Below, piece after piece: positions 24,972 to 33,847 of a stretch of 64,000 nucleotides of DNA; position 1 is the stretch's first letter, and each line of letters starts with the position of its first letter. Position numbers and translations under genes: made by a program. Source of the stretch: AP-15 sp963812675 (GTDB taxonomy: Bacteria; Pseudomonadota; Alphaproteobacteria; ATCC43930; CGMCC-115725); NCBI GenBank assembly GCA_963812675.1, contig CAWEWR010000027.1, positions 174,126 to 238,125 on the forward strand, read 5' to 3'. Under the pieces are notes generated by a model that saw nothing but the letters and a program-made list of their open reading frames with translations, had not been told where the DNA came from and ran no database searches.

Positions 24972-26201
24972 ATGGCTCTGCGGTTGATGACCGCGTGCGC
25001 CCTCCTGCTGCTGGGACTAGTCGCGATGCGGGCGGGACCGGCCGCTACGCAGGAACCTGACGAGGCCTATTCGGCAACGGTCAAAGTGGACGCCACGGCC
25101 GACAGCGCCGCAGCGGCGCGGGAGATGGCGCGCGCCGATGGGCAAAGGCGAGCCCTGGCTGCAGTCATCGAGCGTCTATCCGGCGCGTCCGAACCTGCCA
25201 AGCCGCCGAAACTCGACGACAAGACGATCACCGATATGGTCGTCAGTTTCGAGGTGGCAAACGAACACATGTCGGCGGTGCGTTATGTTGCCGACTACAC
25301 CTTTCACTTCCGCCCGTCCAAGGTGCGGCGGCTGGTCCGTGTCGTCGAGACACCGCCGGCGGAAAGCGGCAGCAAAAGCCCGGGGGATAAAAGCCCGGGG
25401 GATAAAAGCCCGGGGGATAAAAGCCTGGGCGATAGCGGTGGCAAGAGCCTCGCAGAAGGCGCCGGCAAGCCGTCCGCCGAAAGCGGCAATCGCGTGGTCG
25501 TCGTTCTGCCGGTCTACCAGGACGGGTCGAACCTCGTCCTGTGGGACGACCCCAATGCGTGGCGCATGGCCTGGTCGCAGCGGCCAGCCGGGTCCGGGCC
25601 GGCCCGGCTGGTGCTACCGCTGGGCGATGCCGGAGATCTGGCGGCGATCGATGCGGAGAGGGCCGGATCCGGCAAGCCCGAGGCGCTGACCGCGATCGCC
25701 CAACGAAATAGCGGGTCCGAAGCGGTCGTCGCGTTGGCCACCGCGCGACGTCAGGGCGACAAGCTTGCCGGGCTCGATGTGACGGTTAAGCGATATCGCT
25801 CCGGGCACCTCGTCGATACGCTAGCAAGCTCGTTCGAGGCCGATCCGGCAGAGAGCGAAGCCGACCTTCTGAAGAGGGCGGCGGAAGCAACCGCCGCGGA
25901 GATCGAAACCGGCCCCAAACAAAATGCCGCCGCGAGATCCGACCAGCTGGCGACGCTTACGGTCACCGTTCCCATCACCAGTCTCGGCGAGTGGGTGCAG
26001 GTGCGCGGCCGCTTAGCGACGGTTAGCTCGATCCGAAAAATCGACCTGTTGTCGCTCAGTCGCCAGGAAGCGAGAATCGAGGTCAAGTATGTCGGCAGTC
26101 AGGATCAGCTGAAATCCAGCCTAGCCGAGGTCAACCTCGATCTCGGGGGCGGCGATCCGACCTGGCGGATTCAGACCTCGGGCGCGGCGAGTGCGCGCTA
26201 G
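24972..26201 (+). CDS. DUF2066 domain secreted protein
   Basis: Predicted 409 residues. A signal peptide (residues ~1-27, starting M-A-L-R-L-M-T-A-C-A-L-L) directs it to the periplasm. The N-terminal ~120 residues resemble DUF2066 (Y-S-A-T-V-K-V-D-A-T-A-D-S...R-A-L-A-A-V-I-E-R-L-S-G, then Y-T-F-H-F-R-P-S-K-V-R). An in-frame KSPGD repeat follows as a flexible hinge, then V-V-V-L-P-V-Y-Q-D-G-S-N-L-V-L-W-D-D-P-N-A-W, characteristic of the family. Function unknown; the gene precedes a CDP-alcohol phosphatidyltransferase and hda in related genomes. A GGAGG site about nine bases before 24972 decides the start. Confidence 0.85.
   Translation: MALRLMTACALLLLGLVAMRAGPAATQEPDEAYSATVKVDATADSAAAAREMARADGQRRALAAVIERLSGASEPAKPPKLDDKTITDMVVSFEVANEHMSAVRYVADYTFHFRPSKVRRLVRVVETPPAESGSKSPGDKSPGDKSPGDKSLGDSGGKSLAEGAGKPSAESGNRVVVVLPVYQDGSNLVLWDDPNAWRMAWSQRPAGSGPARLVLPLGDAGDLAAIDAERAGSGKPEALTAIAQRNSGSEAVVALATARRQGDKLAGLDVTVKRYRSGHLVDTLASSFEADPAESEADLLKRAAEATAAEIETGPKQNAAARSDQLATLTVTVPITSLGEWVQVRGRLATVSSIRKIDLLSLSRQEARIEVKYVGSQDQLKSSLAEVNLDLGGGDPTWRIQTSGAASAR
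25373..25435 (+). repeat. 15-bp in-frame tandem repeat (KSPGD)
   Basis: Three perfect copies of AAAAGCCCGGGGGAT and a fourth with two changes (KSLGD). Each copy codes for five residues, so slippage changes only the length of the linker between the two DUF2066 halves. Confidence 0.9.
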
Positions 26202-26226
26202 CCACGCCCCCAACAGCCATCTCGAA

Positions 26227-26826
26227 ATGCGGATCTTCATCTCTCGCATTCCGGCAACCATGATGAGTGGGCTCGGGCTCAATCTCCCGAATTTGATTTC
26301 GCTGGGGCGGTTGCTGCTGGTCCCGCTGGCGATCTCGCTCATTCTCGACGGGAGGTATTGGGCCGCCTTCTGGGTTTTTGTTGTCGCCGGAATTTCCGAC
26401 GCGCTCGATGGCTTTATTGCGAAGCGCTTCGACCGGCGCACGCGATTGGGCGCGCTATTGGATCCCCTCGCTGACAAAGTGCTTCTCGTCAGCGTTTATG
26501 TCACTCTCGGCGTTGCCGGCCAGATCTGGGCCTGGCTCGTCGTCCTTGTCGTCTTTCGCGATATCATGATTATCGGCGGCTTTTTATTGATCCAGGCGCT
26601 CCCCGCGCTGCCGAAGCCCACCCATCCGCTCTTCATCAGCAAAGTCAACACGGGCGTGCAGGTCGCGATGGTCGGCTACGTGTTGGCTCGACGCGGTCTC
26701 GGGGGCGAAGCCGGCCCGGTCGATATGGTGCTGGGGATTACGGTCGCCGCTACCACGGTAGTTTCGGGATTGACCTATCTCCTTCGGTGGGCCCGGATAC
26801 TCGCGCACTCGGAGCAGGCCCTCTGA
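26227..26826 (+). CDS. CDP-alcohol phosphatidyltransferase family protein
   Basis: Predicted 199 residues, inner membrane, about five hydrophobic segments. The diagnostic motif D-A-L-D-G-F-I-A-K-R-F-D...G-A-L-L-D-P-L-A-D-K (D-x2-D-G-x2-A-x-R-...-G-x3-D-x3-D, with Lys where Arg is common) is complete and binds the metals and CDP-lipid. It could be a PgsA-like or a cardiolipin-synthase-like transferase for phospholipid headgroups. The start is uncertain: ATG at 26227, 26260 and 26263 and GTG at 26191 are open. The gene follows DUF2066 with 25 bases between. Confidence 0.86.
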   Translation: MRIFISRIPATMMSGLGLNLPNLISLGRLLLVPLAISLILDGRYWAAFWVFVVAGISDALDGFIAKRFDRRTRLGALLDPLADKVLLVSVYVTLGVAGQIWAWLVVLVVFRDIMIIGGFLLIQALPALPKPTHPLFISKVNTGVQVAMVGYVLARRGLGGEAGPVDMVLGITVAATTVVSGLTYLLRWARILAHSEQAL

Positions 26827-26884
26827 GCGTACTCGCTCGGGCGCCGTTCCTGGCTGCCGGACTGGTTCGAGTTCTGGAGTAAGG

Positions 26885-27598
26885 ATGCAACTCACCTTCG
26901 ATCTGCCCCGCCGCATGGCCCTGAGCCGCACCGATTTCCTGACTTCGGAGAGCAACGCCGCAGCGGTTGGCTGGATCGACCGGTGGCCCGATTGGCCTTC
27001 CCGGGCCCTGGCGCTCCACGGGCCCGCGGGCTGCGGCAAGACGCATCTCGTCCATCTCTGGTGTGCCCAGACGGCGGGTGTCATCGTGGCTGGCGAAACG
27101 CTCAGCGAGGTCGTGGTGACGCGTCTCGTCTCGGAGCGCCGGCATCGAATCGCAATCGATGATGCCGATCGCGCCTGCGAGCACGCGCTGCTCCACCTTT
27201 ACAATTTCTGCATGGAAACCCGCGGCGGCCTGTTAGTGGCCGCTCGCCAGCCTCCCGCCTCCTGGACCGTCGCGCTGCCCGATCTCGATTCGCGGTTGCG
27301 CGCGGTCTTGGCCATCGGGATCGGGTTGCCCGATGACGCACTCCTCGGGGCGGTTCTCGTCAAGCACTTTGCCGACCGGCAGCTGCGCGTCGCGCCGGAG
27401 GTGATCGCGTATTTGCTTACACATATGGAGCGCTCTTTCGCGGCAGCCGCCGAAATGGCCTCCCGGCTCGACCGGGTTTCGCTGCGCGAGCGCCGCGCGA
27501 TCACGGTGCCGCTGGCGCGCCAATTAGTTTCGGAAATCGGGGATTTAGAAGCTGGGGCTCACGGGTCTTCGTCGGCCAGAGAATCGGGCGTGACATAA
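26885..27598 (+). CDS. hda: DnaA-like AAA+ regulatory protein (Hda/HdaA)
   Basis: Predicted 237 residues. The Walker A is G-P-A-G-C-G-K-T-H, followed by a D-D-A-D Walker-B-like motif and the R-L-R-A-V-L-A-I sensor region. The protein lacks DnaA's DNA-binding domain IV. Hda turns DnaA off after replication starts by stimulating its ATP hydrolysis at the sliding clamp. The extreme N-terminus, M-Q-L-T-F-D-L, is a clamp-binding-type QL motif. It follows the phosphatidyltransferase and precedes ppk, the common alphaproteobacterial order. The last 40 bases overlap the convergent phosphatase gene. Confidence 0.9.
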   Translation: MQLTFDLPRRMALSRTDFLTSESNAAAVGWIDRWPDWPSRALALHGPAGCGKTHLVHLWCAQTAGVIVAGETLSEVVVTRLVSERRHRIAIDDADRACEHALLHLYNFCMETRGGLLVAARQPPASWTVALPDLDSRLRAVLAIGIGLPDDALLGAVLVKHFADRQLRVAPEVIAYLLTHMERSFAAAAEMASRLDRVSLRERRAITVPLARQLVSEIGDLEAGAHGSSSARESGVT

Positions 27599-28092
27599 CC
27601 GATCAGCTCGTGCCGCGAGGAGCCCAAAACCGACCAGTCGGCCGGAACCCGGAAGCTGACAAAGGCGGCAGTCGGAAACTTTCCTGAGGCGAGCGCCCGG
27701 AAAGCCGGCGAATTCTCGTCGGCGAGCGCAATCGCCAGGTCATGAAGCCCTGGATTATGACCGATCAGCAGTACATTTACATCGCGCGCGTCGAGGCGAC
27801 CCAGTCGCGCCGTCAGTTTTTCTCGTGAGGCGAGATACAGTTCGTCCTCGATCGAGGTGCGCGGCAAGGTGCTCGGGCCAGGGGGAAACTGGTCGAGAAC
27901 CAAATCGAGCGTCTCGCGTGTCCGCCGGGCGCTGGAGCAGAGAACAAGGTCGATCGCGCCGAGCTTGGCCGAGAGATTTCTGCCGACGCGCCGTGCCGTC
28001 TTGCGGCCACGCCGGCTCAATGGCCGCTCGTAATCCTCGACATCCTCTTTGGCGCTCGACTTCGCGTGGCGGAGCAAATGGAGCATGTTCAT
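27559..28092 (-). CDS. Histidine phosphatase family protein (SixA-like)
   Basis: Predicted 177 residues. The start M-N-M-L-H-L-L-R-H-A-K-S-S contains the R-H-x-K phosphohistidine motif of the SixA branch. The P-L-S-R-R-G-R-K segment, C-S-S-A-R-R-T-R-E-T-L, and I-G-H-N-P-G-L-H-D-L (second catalytic His) follow. In E. coli SixA removes phosphate from His residues of signalling proteins. The ATG at 28092 is preferred over longer upstream frames because it leads directly into the catalytic motif. It sits antisense at the end of hda. Confidence 0.88.
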   Translation of the reverse strand: MNMLHLLRHAKSSAKEDVEDYERPLSRRGRKTARRVGRNLSAKLGAIDLVLCSSARRTRETLDLVLDQFPPGPSTLPRTSIEDELYLASREKLTARLGRLDARDVNVLLIGHNPGLHDLAIALADENSPAFRALASGKFPTAAFVSFRVPADWSVLGSSRHELIGYVTPDSLADEDP

Positions 28093-28242
28093 CTCAGGCC
28101 TCATCGCCGGGCGCATGCGCCGTTCTTGCTCGACCGCATGCGCGTTCGATCCTGTGCACGGACGCAAGAACATGACACTCTTTGACCCGAAAGATAAAGT
28201 CCGGGTTTATCAGGTACCCTCCAGCTCCATTGGAGAGCGGTA

Positions 28243-30378
28243 GTGAGCACCAGCGCCCAGCCTGTCGAGATCGCCTCGGTCGATTTCCATTCCGAGGCAC
28301 GCTTTATCAATCGCGAACTCTCGTGGCTCGCTTTCAACGAGCGGGTCCTTGCCGAGGCCGACAATTTGCGTCATCCGCTACTCGAACGGCTCCGCTTCGT
28401 GTCGATCTCGGCAAACAATCTCGACGAATTCTATATGGTGCGGGTGGCCGGGCTGAAAGGCCAGTTTCTTGCTGGGATCAAGACGCTGAGCCAGGACGGG
28501 CTCACCCCGGCGCAACAGCTAGAGGCGATCAGGCGGAGGGCCGGCAAGCTGATGGCCGACCAGCAGATCGCTTGGCTGGCGTTGCGGCGGCAGCTCGACG
28601 AAGCTGGGATCAGCGTCATCGATCCAACCGATCTTAAACCGGGTGATCGGGAGTGGCTCGAAGACCGCTTTATGGCCGAGGTCTTTCCGGTCCTGACCCC
28701 GCTGGCGCTCGACCCGGCTCATCCATTTCCATTTGTCGCCAATCGCGGGTTCGGCCTAGCGCTCGAGCTCGAGCGGGTCAGTGACAATATTCGCCTTCAG
28801 GCGCTGACCCTGATCCCCTCCTCTATCGATCAATTCGTTCGGCTGCCCGGCAGCCGAATCCGGTTTTTGCCGATCGAACAGATGATCGCGCTTTTTCTCG
28901 ACCATCTGTTCCCTGGCTTTGCTGTTGTGGCGCAAGGCGTTTTTCGGCTGTTGCGCGACAGTGAGGTCGAGATCGAAGAGGAAGCCGAGGATCTGGTCCG
29001 TCTCTTCGAGACGGCGCTGAAACGACGGCGGCGCGGCCATGCCATCCTCCTCGCGGTCGATTCGACTATGCCGGCCGACCTGCGGCGCTTTCTGATGGAA
29101 AAACTCGATGCGGCGCCGGCGGACGTATTTGCGACCGATGGCATACTTGGCCTCAATGACACCGAGCAACTGATCGTCGACGAGCGCCCCGACCTCGTCT
29201 TCACGCCCTATAATGCCCGCTTTCCCGAGCGCATCCGGGATTTCGGTGGGGATTGCTTTGCGGCGATCCGGCAAAAGGACATCGTCGTCCACCATCCGTA
29301 TGAGAGCTTCGACGTGGTCGTGCAATTCGTACGACAGGCGGCGCGCGACCCGGCGGTCGTGGCAATCAAGCAGACCCTCTATCGCACGAGCGAGGACAGC
29401 CCGATCGTACGTGAGCTTGCCGCAGCGGCCGAAGCCGGGAAGTCAGTAACGGCGCTGATCGAACTCAAGGCCCGCTTCGACGAGGAGGCCAACATTCGTT
29501 GGGCCCGCGATCTCGAACGGGCTGGCGTCCAGGTCGTATACGGCTTTTTGGAACTCAAAACGCACGCTAAGGTTTCCTTGGTCGTGCGTCGCGAGGGGGG
29601 CCAGCTGTGCTCGTATGTTCATTTCGGGACCGGCAATTACCATCCCTACACAGCCAAGGTTTACACCGATTTGTCGTTCTTTACGTGTGATCCGGCATTG
29701 TGCCGCGATGCCACGCGTCTGTTCAATTTCATGACGGGCTATGCCAGCCCGGCGAGTTTCGAGAAGATCGCGGTCGCGCCGCTCACGCTCAGGGCTCGGC
29801 TCGGCGAGCTGATCGAAGCCGAAATCAAGAACGCAAAGCAGGGCAAGCCGGCGCAGATCTGGGCGAAAATGAACGCGCTCGTCGACCCGGCCATTATCGA
29901 CCTTCTCTACGAGGCCTCACAGGCGGGGGTCAGGATCGACTTGGTGGTGCGCGGCATCTGCTGTTTGCGGCCGGGCATTCCCGGCCTTTCCGAAAACATC
30001 CGCGTCAAGAGCATCATCGGGCGGTTTCTCGAGCATAGCCGCATTGTCTGCTTCGGCTGCGGCAACAAGCTGCCTTCCGATCGGGCCAAGCTGTTCATCA
30101 GTTCGGCCGATTGGATGCCGCGCAATTTCGACGGGCGCGTCGAAGCATCGGTGCCGATTGAAAACCCGACGGTTCACCGCCAAGTGCTGGACGAAATCAT
30201 CGTGGCGAATCTCCGCGATACTCTGCAGAGCTGGACCTTGTTGCCTACCGGTGATTACGAGCGTGTGCCGACCGATGAAGAAGGCTTTTCCGCTCATACC
30301 TACTTCATGACTAATCCAAGCCTGTCCGGGCGCGGCAAGGCGCTGAGGCGAGGGCACCCGAGACTTGTTGTGCGCTGA
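28243..30378 (+). CDS. ppk1: Polyphosphate kinase 1
   Basis: Predicted 711 residues, GTG start with a GGAGAG site. It makes polyphosphate from ATP through a phospho-His. The N-terminal F-I-N-R-E-L-S-W-L-A-F-N-x-R-V-L is the family signature. The two catalytic His are at about 460 (Y-V-H-F-G-T-G-N-Y) and 598 (F-L-E-H-S-R-I). The chain also shows I-K-Q-T-L-Y-R-T and the G-F-L-E-L-K-T-H-A-K motif. The gene overlaps or directly joins ppx, so both enzymes of polyphosphate turnover are co-expressed. Confidence 0.97.
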   Translation: MSTSAQPVEIASVDFHSEARFINRELSWLAFNERVLAEADNLRHPLLERLRFVSISANNLDEFYMVRVAGLKGQFLAGIKTLSQDGLTPAQQLEAIRRRAGKLMADQQIAWLALRRQLDEAGISVIDPTDLKPGDREWLEDRFMAEVFPVLTPLALDPAHPFPFVANRGFGLALELERVSDNIRLQALTLIPSSIDQFVRLPGSRIRFLPIEQMIALFLDHLFPGFAVVAQGVFRLLRDSEVEIEEEAEDLVRLFETALKRRRRGHAILLAVDSTMPADLRRFLMEKLDAAPADVFATDGILGLNDTEQLIVDERPDLVFTPYNARFPERIRDFGGDCFAAIRQKDIVVHHPYESFDVVVQFVRQAARDPAVVAIKQTLYRTSEDSPIVRELAAAAEAGKSVTALIELKARFDEEANIRWARDLERAGVQVVYGFLELKTHAKVSLVVRREGGQLCSYVHFGTGNYHPYTAKVYTDLSFFTCDPALCRDATRLFNFMTGYASPASFEKIAVAPLTLRARLGELIEAEIKNAKQGKPAQIWAKMNALVDPAIIDLLYEASQAGVRIDLVVRGICCLRPGIPGLSENIRVKSIIGRFLEHSRIVCFGCGNKLPSDRAKLFISSADWMPRNFDGRVEASVPIENPTVHRQVLDEIIVANLRDTLQSWTLLPTGDYERVPTDEEGFSAHTYFMTNPSLSGRGKALRRGHPRLVVR

Positions 30379-30382
30379 TCGG

Positions 30383-31918
30383 ATGCTCGATCTCGATCCG
30401 CTTGCGGCGGCCGAGCGCATCGGCGTCATCGATCTCGGCTCGAATTCGCTGCGCCTCGTCGTTTTCGAGCGGCTCGGCGCCGCGGTGTTTCCGCTCTTCA
30501 ACGAAAAGGTCATGTGCGGCCTCGGGCGCGGTATCTCCTCCACCGGCCGCTTGAGCCCGGAGGGTGTCGCCCTGGCGCTGGTCAATCTGCGCCGCTTCGT
30601 CGCTTTCGCCCGTGCCATTGCCGTCGATCATCTCGCGGTGCTGGCAACCGCCGCCGTGCGCGACGCCAGCGACGGAGAAGCCTTCGCCGCCGAAGTCGAG
30701 CGTCAGTGCCGCGTGCAGGTCAAGATAATCGACGGGGCGGAGGAGGCGCGGCTCTCCGCCGCCGGGGTGCTCGCCGGGATTCCGGATGCCGATGGTATTG
30801 TCGCCGATCTCGGCGGCGGCAGTGTGGAGCTGGTTCGTGTTGGACCTGGCACACCGTCCTCCGGCGGTATCGGTCAAATTGACCAGGGCATCAGTCTCCC
30901 GCTCGGCCCGCTTCGCCTCGCCGAATTCAGTGATCGCGCCAAAGGTTTGTCCGAAACGGTCGAACGCGCGCTCGCTGGCGCTTCGGTTTTGCGCGCGGCG
31001 GCCGGAAGGAAGTTGTATTTGGTCGGCGGAGCAGCGCGCGCGATCGCCCGGCTGCACATGGAGCACACGCAATATCCGCTCCACATCATTCACCGGTACA
31101 CGATCTCCCGAAGGGAGGCCGAGGGTTTCCTCGACATCATCGGCCGGCAGTCTCGCAAATCGCTCGAGAGAATAACCACGATCTCACGCAGGCGTCTCGA
31201 CGTAGTGCCGCTCGCGGCATTGGTCCTGCGCAAGCTGATAACCCTCGCGGGACCGCAAAGCGTCGTCTTTTCCGCTCTTGGGCTGCGGGAAGGTTATGCA
31301 TATGGGCTCGTTCCAGCAGAGGAGCGAATTCCGGATCCGCTGATCGCCGGCTATATGGTCGTCGGCCGGCGCCAGAGCCGGTTTCGCCTCGACGGCGACC
31401 TGCTGCAGCAATGGACGTCGCCGCTCTTTGGCGAGCTGTCGGACGCGGTTCAACGTCGTCATCGGGCCGCATGTTGGCTCAGCGATCTGGCGTGGAGCGA
31501 GCACCCGGACTACCGCGCCAAGCAGGCCTTCATCCGGAGCTTGACCCTGCCGTTTGCCGGCAGCACCCACCCGGACCGGGTTTTCGTCGCGACCGCCTTG
31601 CATGCCCGCTACGGCGGTTCCGCTGAGGACCCGGTGAAAGAGCCAGCTCAGCGGCTGCTCGACGAGCGCGCCACCCACGAGGCGCGGACGCTCGGTCTCG
31701 CGCTGCGTCTCGCCTACACGTTGTGCGCCGGTTCCATAGAACTTCTGGCCGAGCTCGGGCTCGATCCCTCGGGCAGTACTCTGACGCTCGATGTGCCGTC
31801 GGAGAGCAGCCTATTCGTTGGCGAAACGGTTCAGCGCCGCCTCGACGCCGTTGCCCGCTCGTTGAGCATGAACCCGGTGATCAGACACCGCGAGACGAGT
31901 CTGGCGGCCGGAGAATAG
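30383..31918 (+). CDS. ppx: Exopolyphosphatase / Ppx-GppA family
   Basis: Predicted 511 residues from the ATG at 30383, five bases after the ppk1 stop codon. The N-terminal G-V-I-D-L-G-S-N-S-L-R-L motif, A-T-A-A-V-R-D-A, G-x-E-E-A-R-L-S and D-L-G-G-G-S-V-E-L belong to the actin-like ATPase core. The C-terminal half is the HD-like helical domain (R-H-R-A-A...). The enzyme cuts phosphate from polyphosphate ends and may also act on pppGpp. The close spacing to ppk1 suggests coupled synthesis and degradation. Confidence 0.95.
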   Translation: MLDLDPLAAAERIGVIDLGSNSLRLVVFERLGAAVFPLFNEKVMCGLGRGISSTGRLSPEGVALALVNLRRFVAFARAIAVDHLAVLATAAVRDASDGEAFAAEVERQCRVQVKIIDGAEEARLSAAGVLAGIPDADGIVADLGGGSVELVRVGPGTPSSGGIGQIDQGISLPLGPLRLAEFSDRAKGLSETVERALAGASVLRAAAGRKLYLVGGAARAIARLHMEHTQYPLHIIHRYTISRREAEGFLDIIGRQSRKSLERITTISRRRLDVVPLAALVLRKLITLAGPQSVVFSALGLREGYAYGLVPAEERIPDPLIAGYMVVGRRQSRFRLDGDLLQQWTSPLFGELSDAVQRRHRAACWLSDLAWSEHPDYRAKQAFIRSLTLPFAGSTHPDRVFVATALHARYGGSAEDPVKEPAQRLLDERATHEARTLGLALRLAYTLCAGSIELLAELGLDPSGSTLTLDVPSESSLFVGETVQRRLDAVARSLSMNPVIRHRETSLAAGE

Positions 31919-31947
31919 CGCGGTAGGCGACCGCGGATTGGTTTGAC

Positions 31948-33066
31948 ATGACAAACAATCCCGCTAACCGCGCGGGCGCCATCCTCCAAGTCGATCTCGC
32001 AGGTATAGCGGCGAACTGGCGTCTCTTGGCGCGGCGGGTTGATCCGGCGGTATGTGCAGCCGTGGTCAAGGCCGATGCCTACGGCTTGGGCGCCTCGCTG
32101 GTGGCGCCCGCCTTGGCTGCGGCCGGATGCCGGCGATTTTTCGTCGCAACGATCGATGAAGGGATCGCGCTTCGCAGGGTATTGCCCGAATCGACCGAGA
32201 TCGCCGTCTTTAACGGTCTGCTGCCCGGCTGCGCAGATGATTTTATCGAATTCCGCCTCATCCCGGTCCTCAACGATCCCGGGCGGATCGCCGATTGGCG
32301 ATCCGCCGCCTCGCGGCGCGGGGAAGCGCCGGCGATTCTGCATCTCGATACAGGTATGGCTCGCCTCGGCTTGACCCTCAGAGAGTTCGACCGGTTCGCC
32401 GAGGAGTTGTGCCAGCCCGATCCAATCGGATGGCGCGCCTTCATCAGCCATCTCGCCTGTTCGGACGAACCAGGCCATCCGCTCAATCACCTCCAACTCG
32501 AACGTTTTGCTGTTGCGCGACGGCGTCTTCCTCACCTGCCGGCCAGCCTTGCCGCGTCATCCGGCATTTTCCTTGGCCCTGAGTTTCACTTTGACCTCGT
32601 ACGCCCCGGTGCCGCGCTCTACGGGGTCAATCCGCAGCCTGGCAAGCCCAACCCGATGCGCCAGATAGTCCGGCTGAAGGGCAGAATTTTGCAAATACGC
32701 GAAGTTGACCGGGATCAGACGGTTGGCTACGGTGCCTCGCATGTCATGGCTGCACCGGGACGCCTCGCAACCGTCGCGGTCGGCTATGCGGATGGCTGGC
32801 TCCGCTCGGTGAGCCAGCGTGGCTCGGGCCGCGTCGGCGGCAGGCGCGTGCCGCTCCTCGGTCGAGTGTCAATGGATCTGGTGGTGTTCGACGTATCAGG
32901 CGTCGACCCTGCGTTCGCGCGGCCCGGCGGCTTCATCGAATTGCTGCATGAGGATTACGGCGTCGATGCCGCCGCCGCCGATGCCGGCACGATCGGTTAC
33001 GAGATCCTGACCGCCCTCGGCCGGCGATACCACAGGGTCTATCGCGGCGCCCCAGGGCAATGCTGA
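31948..33066 (+). CDS. alr: Alanine racemase
   Basis: Predicted 372 residues. The PLP Lys is K41 in V-V-K-A-D-A-Y-G-L-G. The opposing catalytic Tyr is in T-V-G-Y-G-A-S-H, and G-R-V-S-M-D near the C-terminus is the other family signature. The product is D-alanine for cell-wall precursors. It follows ppx by 29 bases and runs into an Mla-type permease gene four bases after its stop, so an operon is likely. Confidence 0.96.
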   Translation: MTNNPANRAGAILQVDLAGIAANWRLLARRVDPAVCAAVVKADAYGLGASLVAPALAAAGCRRFFVATIDEGIALRRVLPESTEIAVFNGLLPGCADDFIEFRLIPVLNDPGRIADWRSAASRRGEAPAILHLDTGMARLGLTLREFDRFAEELCQPDPIGWRAFISHLACSDEPGHPLNHLQLERFAVARRRLPHLPASLAASSGIFLGPEFHFDLVRPGAALYGVNPQPGKPNPMRQIVRLKGRILQIREVDRDQTVGYGASHVMAAPGRLATVAVGYADGWLRSVSQRGSGRVGGRRVPLLGRVSMDLVVFDVSGVDPAFARPGGFIELLHEDYGVDAAAADAGTIGYEILTALGRRYHRVYRGAPGQC

Positions 33067-33070
33067 GCCA

Positions 33071-33847
33071 ATGCTGAGATTTCTCGCCGCGGTTGGGGCG
33101 GCCTTTCTCACCTTCCTCGCGACTACCGGCCGGCTCGCCCTCTTCGCGGGCATGTCCCTGGCGACTGCGTTTACGCCGCCCTTCTATCCCGGCGTGATAC
33201 TGCGCCAGATGGTCTATATCGGATATTTCTCGCTGCCGGTCGTCGGGCTGACCGCAGTCTTTACCGGGATGGTGCTGGCACTCCAATCCTACACGGGCTT
33301 CAGCCAATTCTCCGCGGAGGGGGCGGTGGCGACGGTAGTGGTGCTGTCGGTAACCCGGGAACTCGGCCCGGTCATCAGCGGGCTGATGGTGGCGGGCCGC
33401 GTCGGGGCCGCAATTGCGGCGGAGATCGGCACGATGCGCGTCACCGATCAGATCGACGCGCTCACCACGCTGTCCACCGACCCGCTGCGCTATCTGGTGC
33501 TTCCGCGCCTGCTCGCCGGGGTCATCACCCTTCCGATTCTGGTCCTGGTCGCCGACATCATCGGTGTTTTCGGCGGCTATCTCGTTGGCGTCTATAAGCT
33601 CGGCTTCAATCCCCAGGCTTATCTCAATGGGACATGGCAACGCCTCGAGACGATCGACGTCGTCTCGGGTCTCGTCAAGGCGGCGGTATTCGGCTTTATC
33701 GTTGCGCTGATGGGCTGTTATCAGGGCTACCATTCGCGCGGCGGAGCCCAGGGTGTCGGGCGGGCTACCACTTATGCCGTCGTCTCCGCCTCCATTTTGA
33801 TCCTCCTCGTCGACTACCTGATAACCGCAGCCTTCTTCAGCCGATGA
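33071..33847 (+). CDS. MlaE-type ABC transporter permease (lipid asymmetry)
   Basis: Predicted 258 residues. The transporter part resembles MlaE/YrbE: several hydrophobic segments, Y-T-G-F-S-Q-F near residue 76, R-E-L-G-P-V-I-S-G-L-M-V-A-G-R-V-G, then A-L-T-T-L-S-T-D-P, the signature of this permease. It should sit in the inner membrane and move phospholipid between inner and outer membrane. The ATPase follows, overlapping by 4 bases (ATGA). The substrate-binding MlaD is not in the cluster. Confidence 0.93.
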   Translation: MLRFLAAVGAAFLTFLATTGRLALFAGMSLATAFTPPFYPGVILRQMVYIGYFSLPVVGLTAVFTGMVLALQSYTGFSQFSAEGAVATVVVLSVTRELGPVISGLMVAGRVGAAIAAEIGTMRVTDQIDALTTLSTDPLRYLVLPRLLAGVITLPILVLVADIIGVFGGYLVGVYKLGFNPQAYLNGTWQRLETIDVVSGLVKAAVFGFIVALMGCYQGYHSRGGAQGVGRATTYAVVSASILILLVDYLITAAFFSR

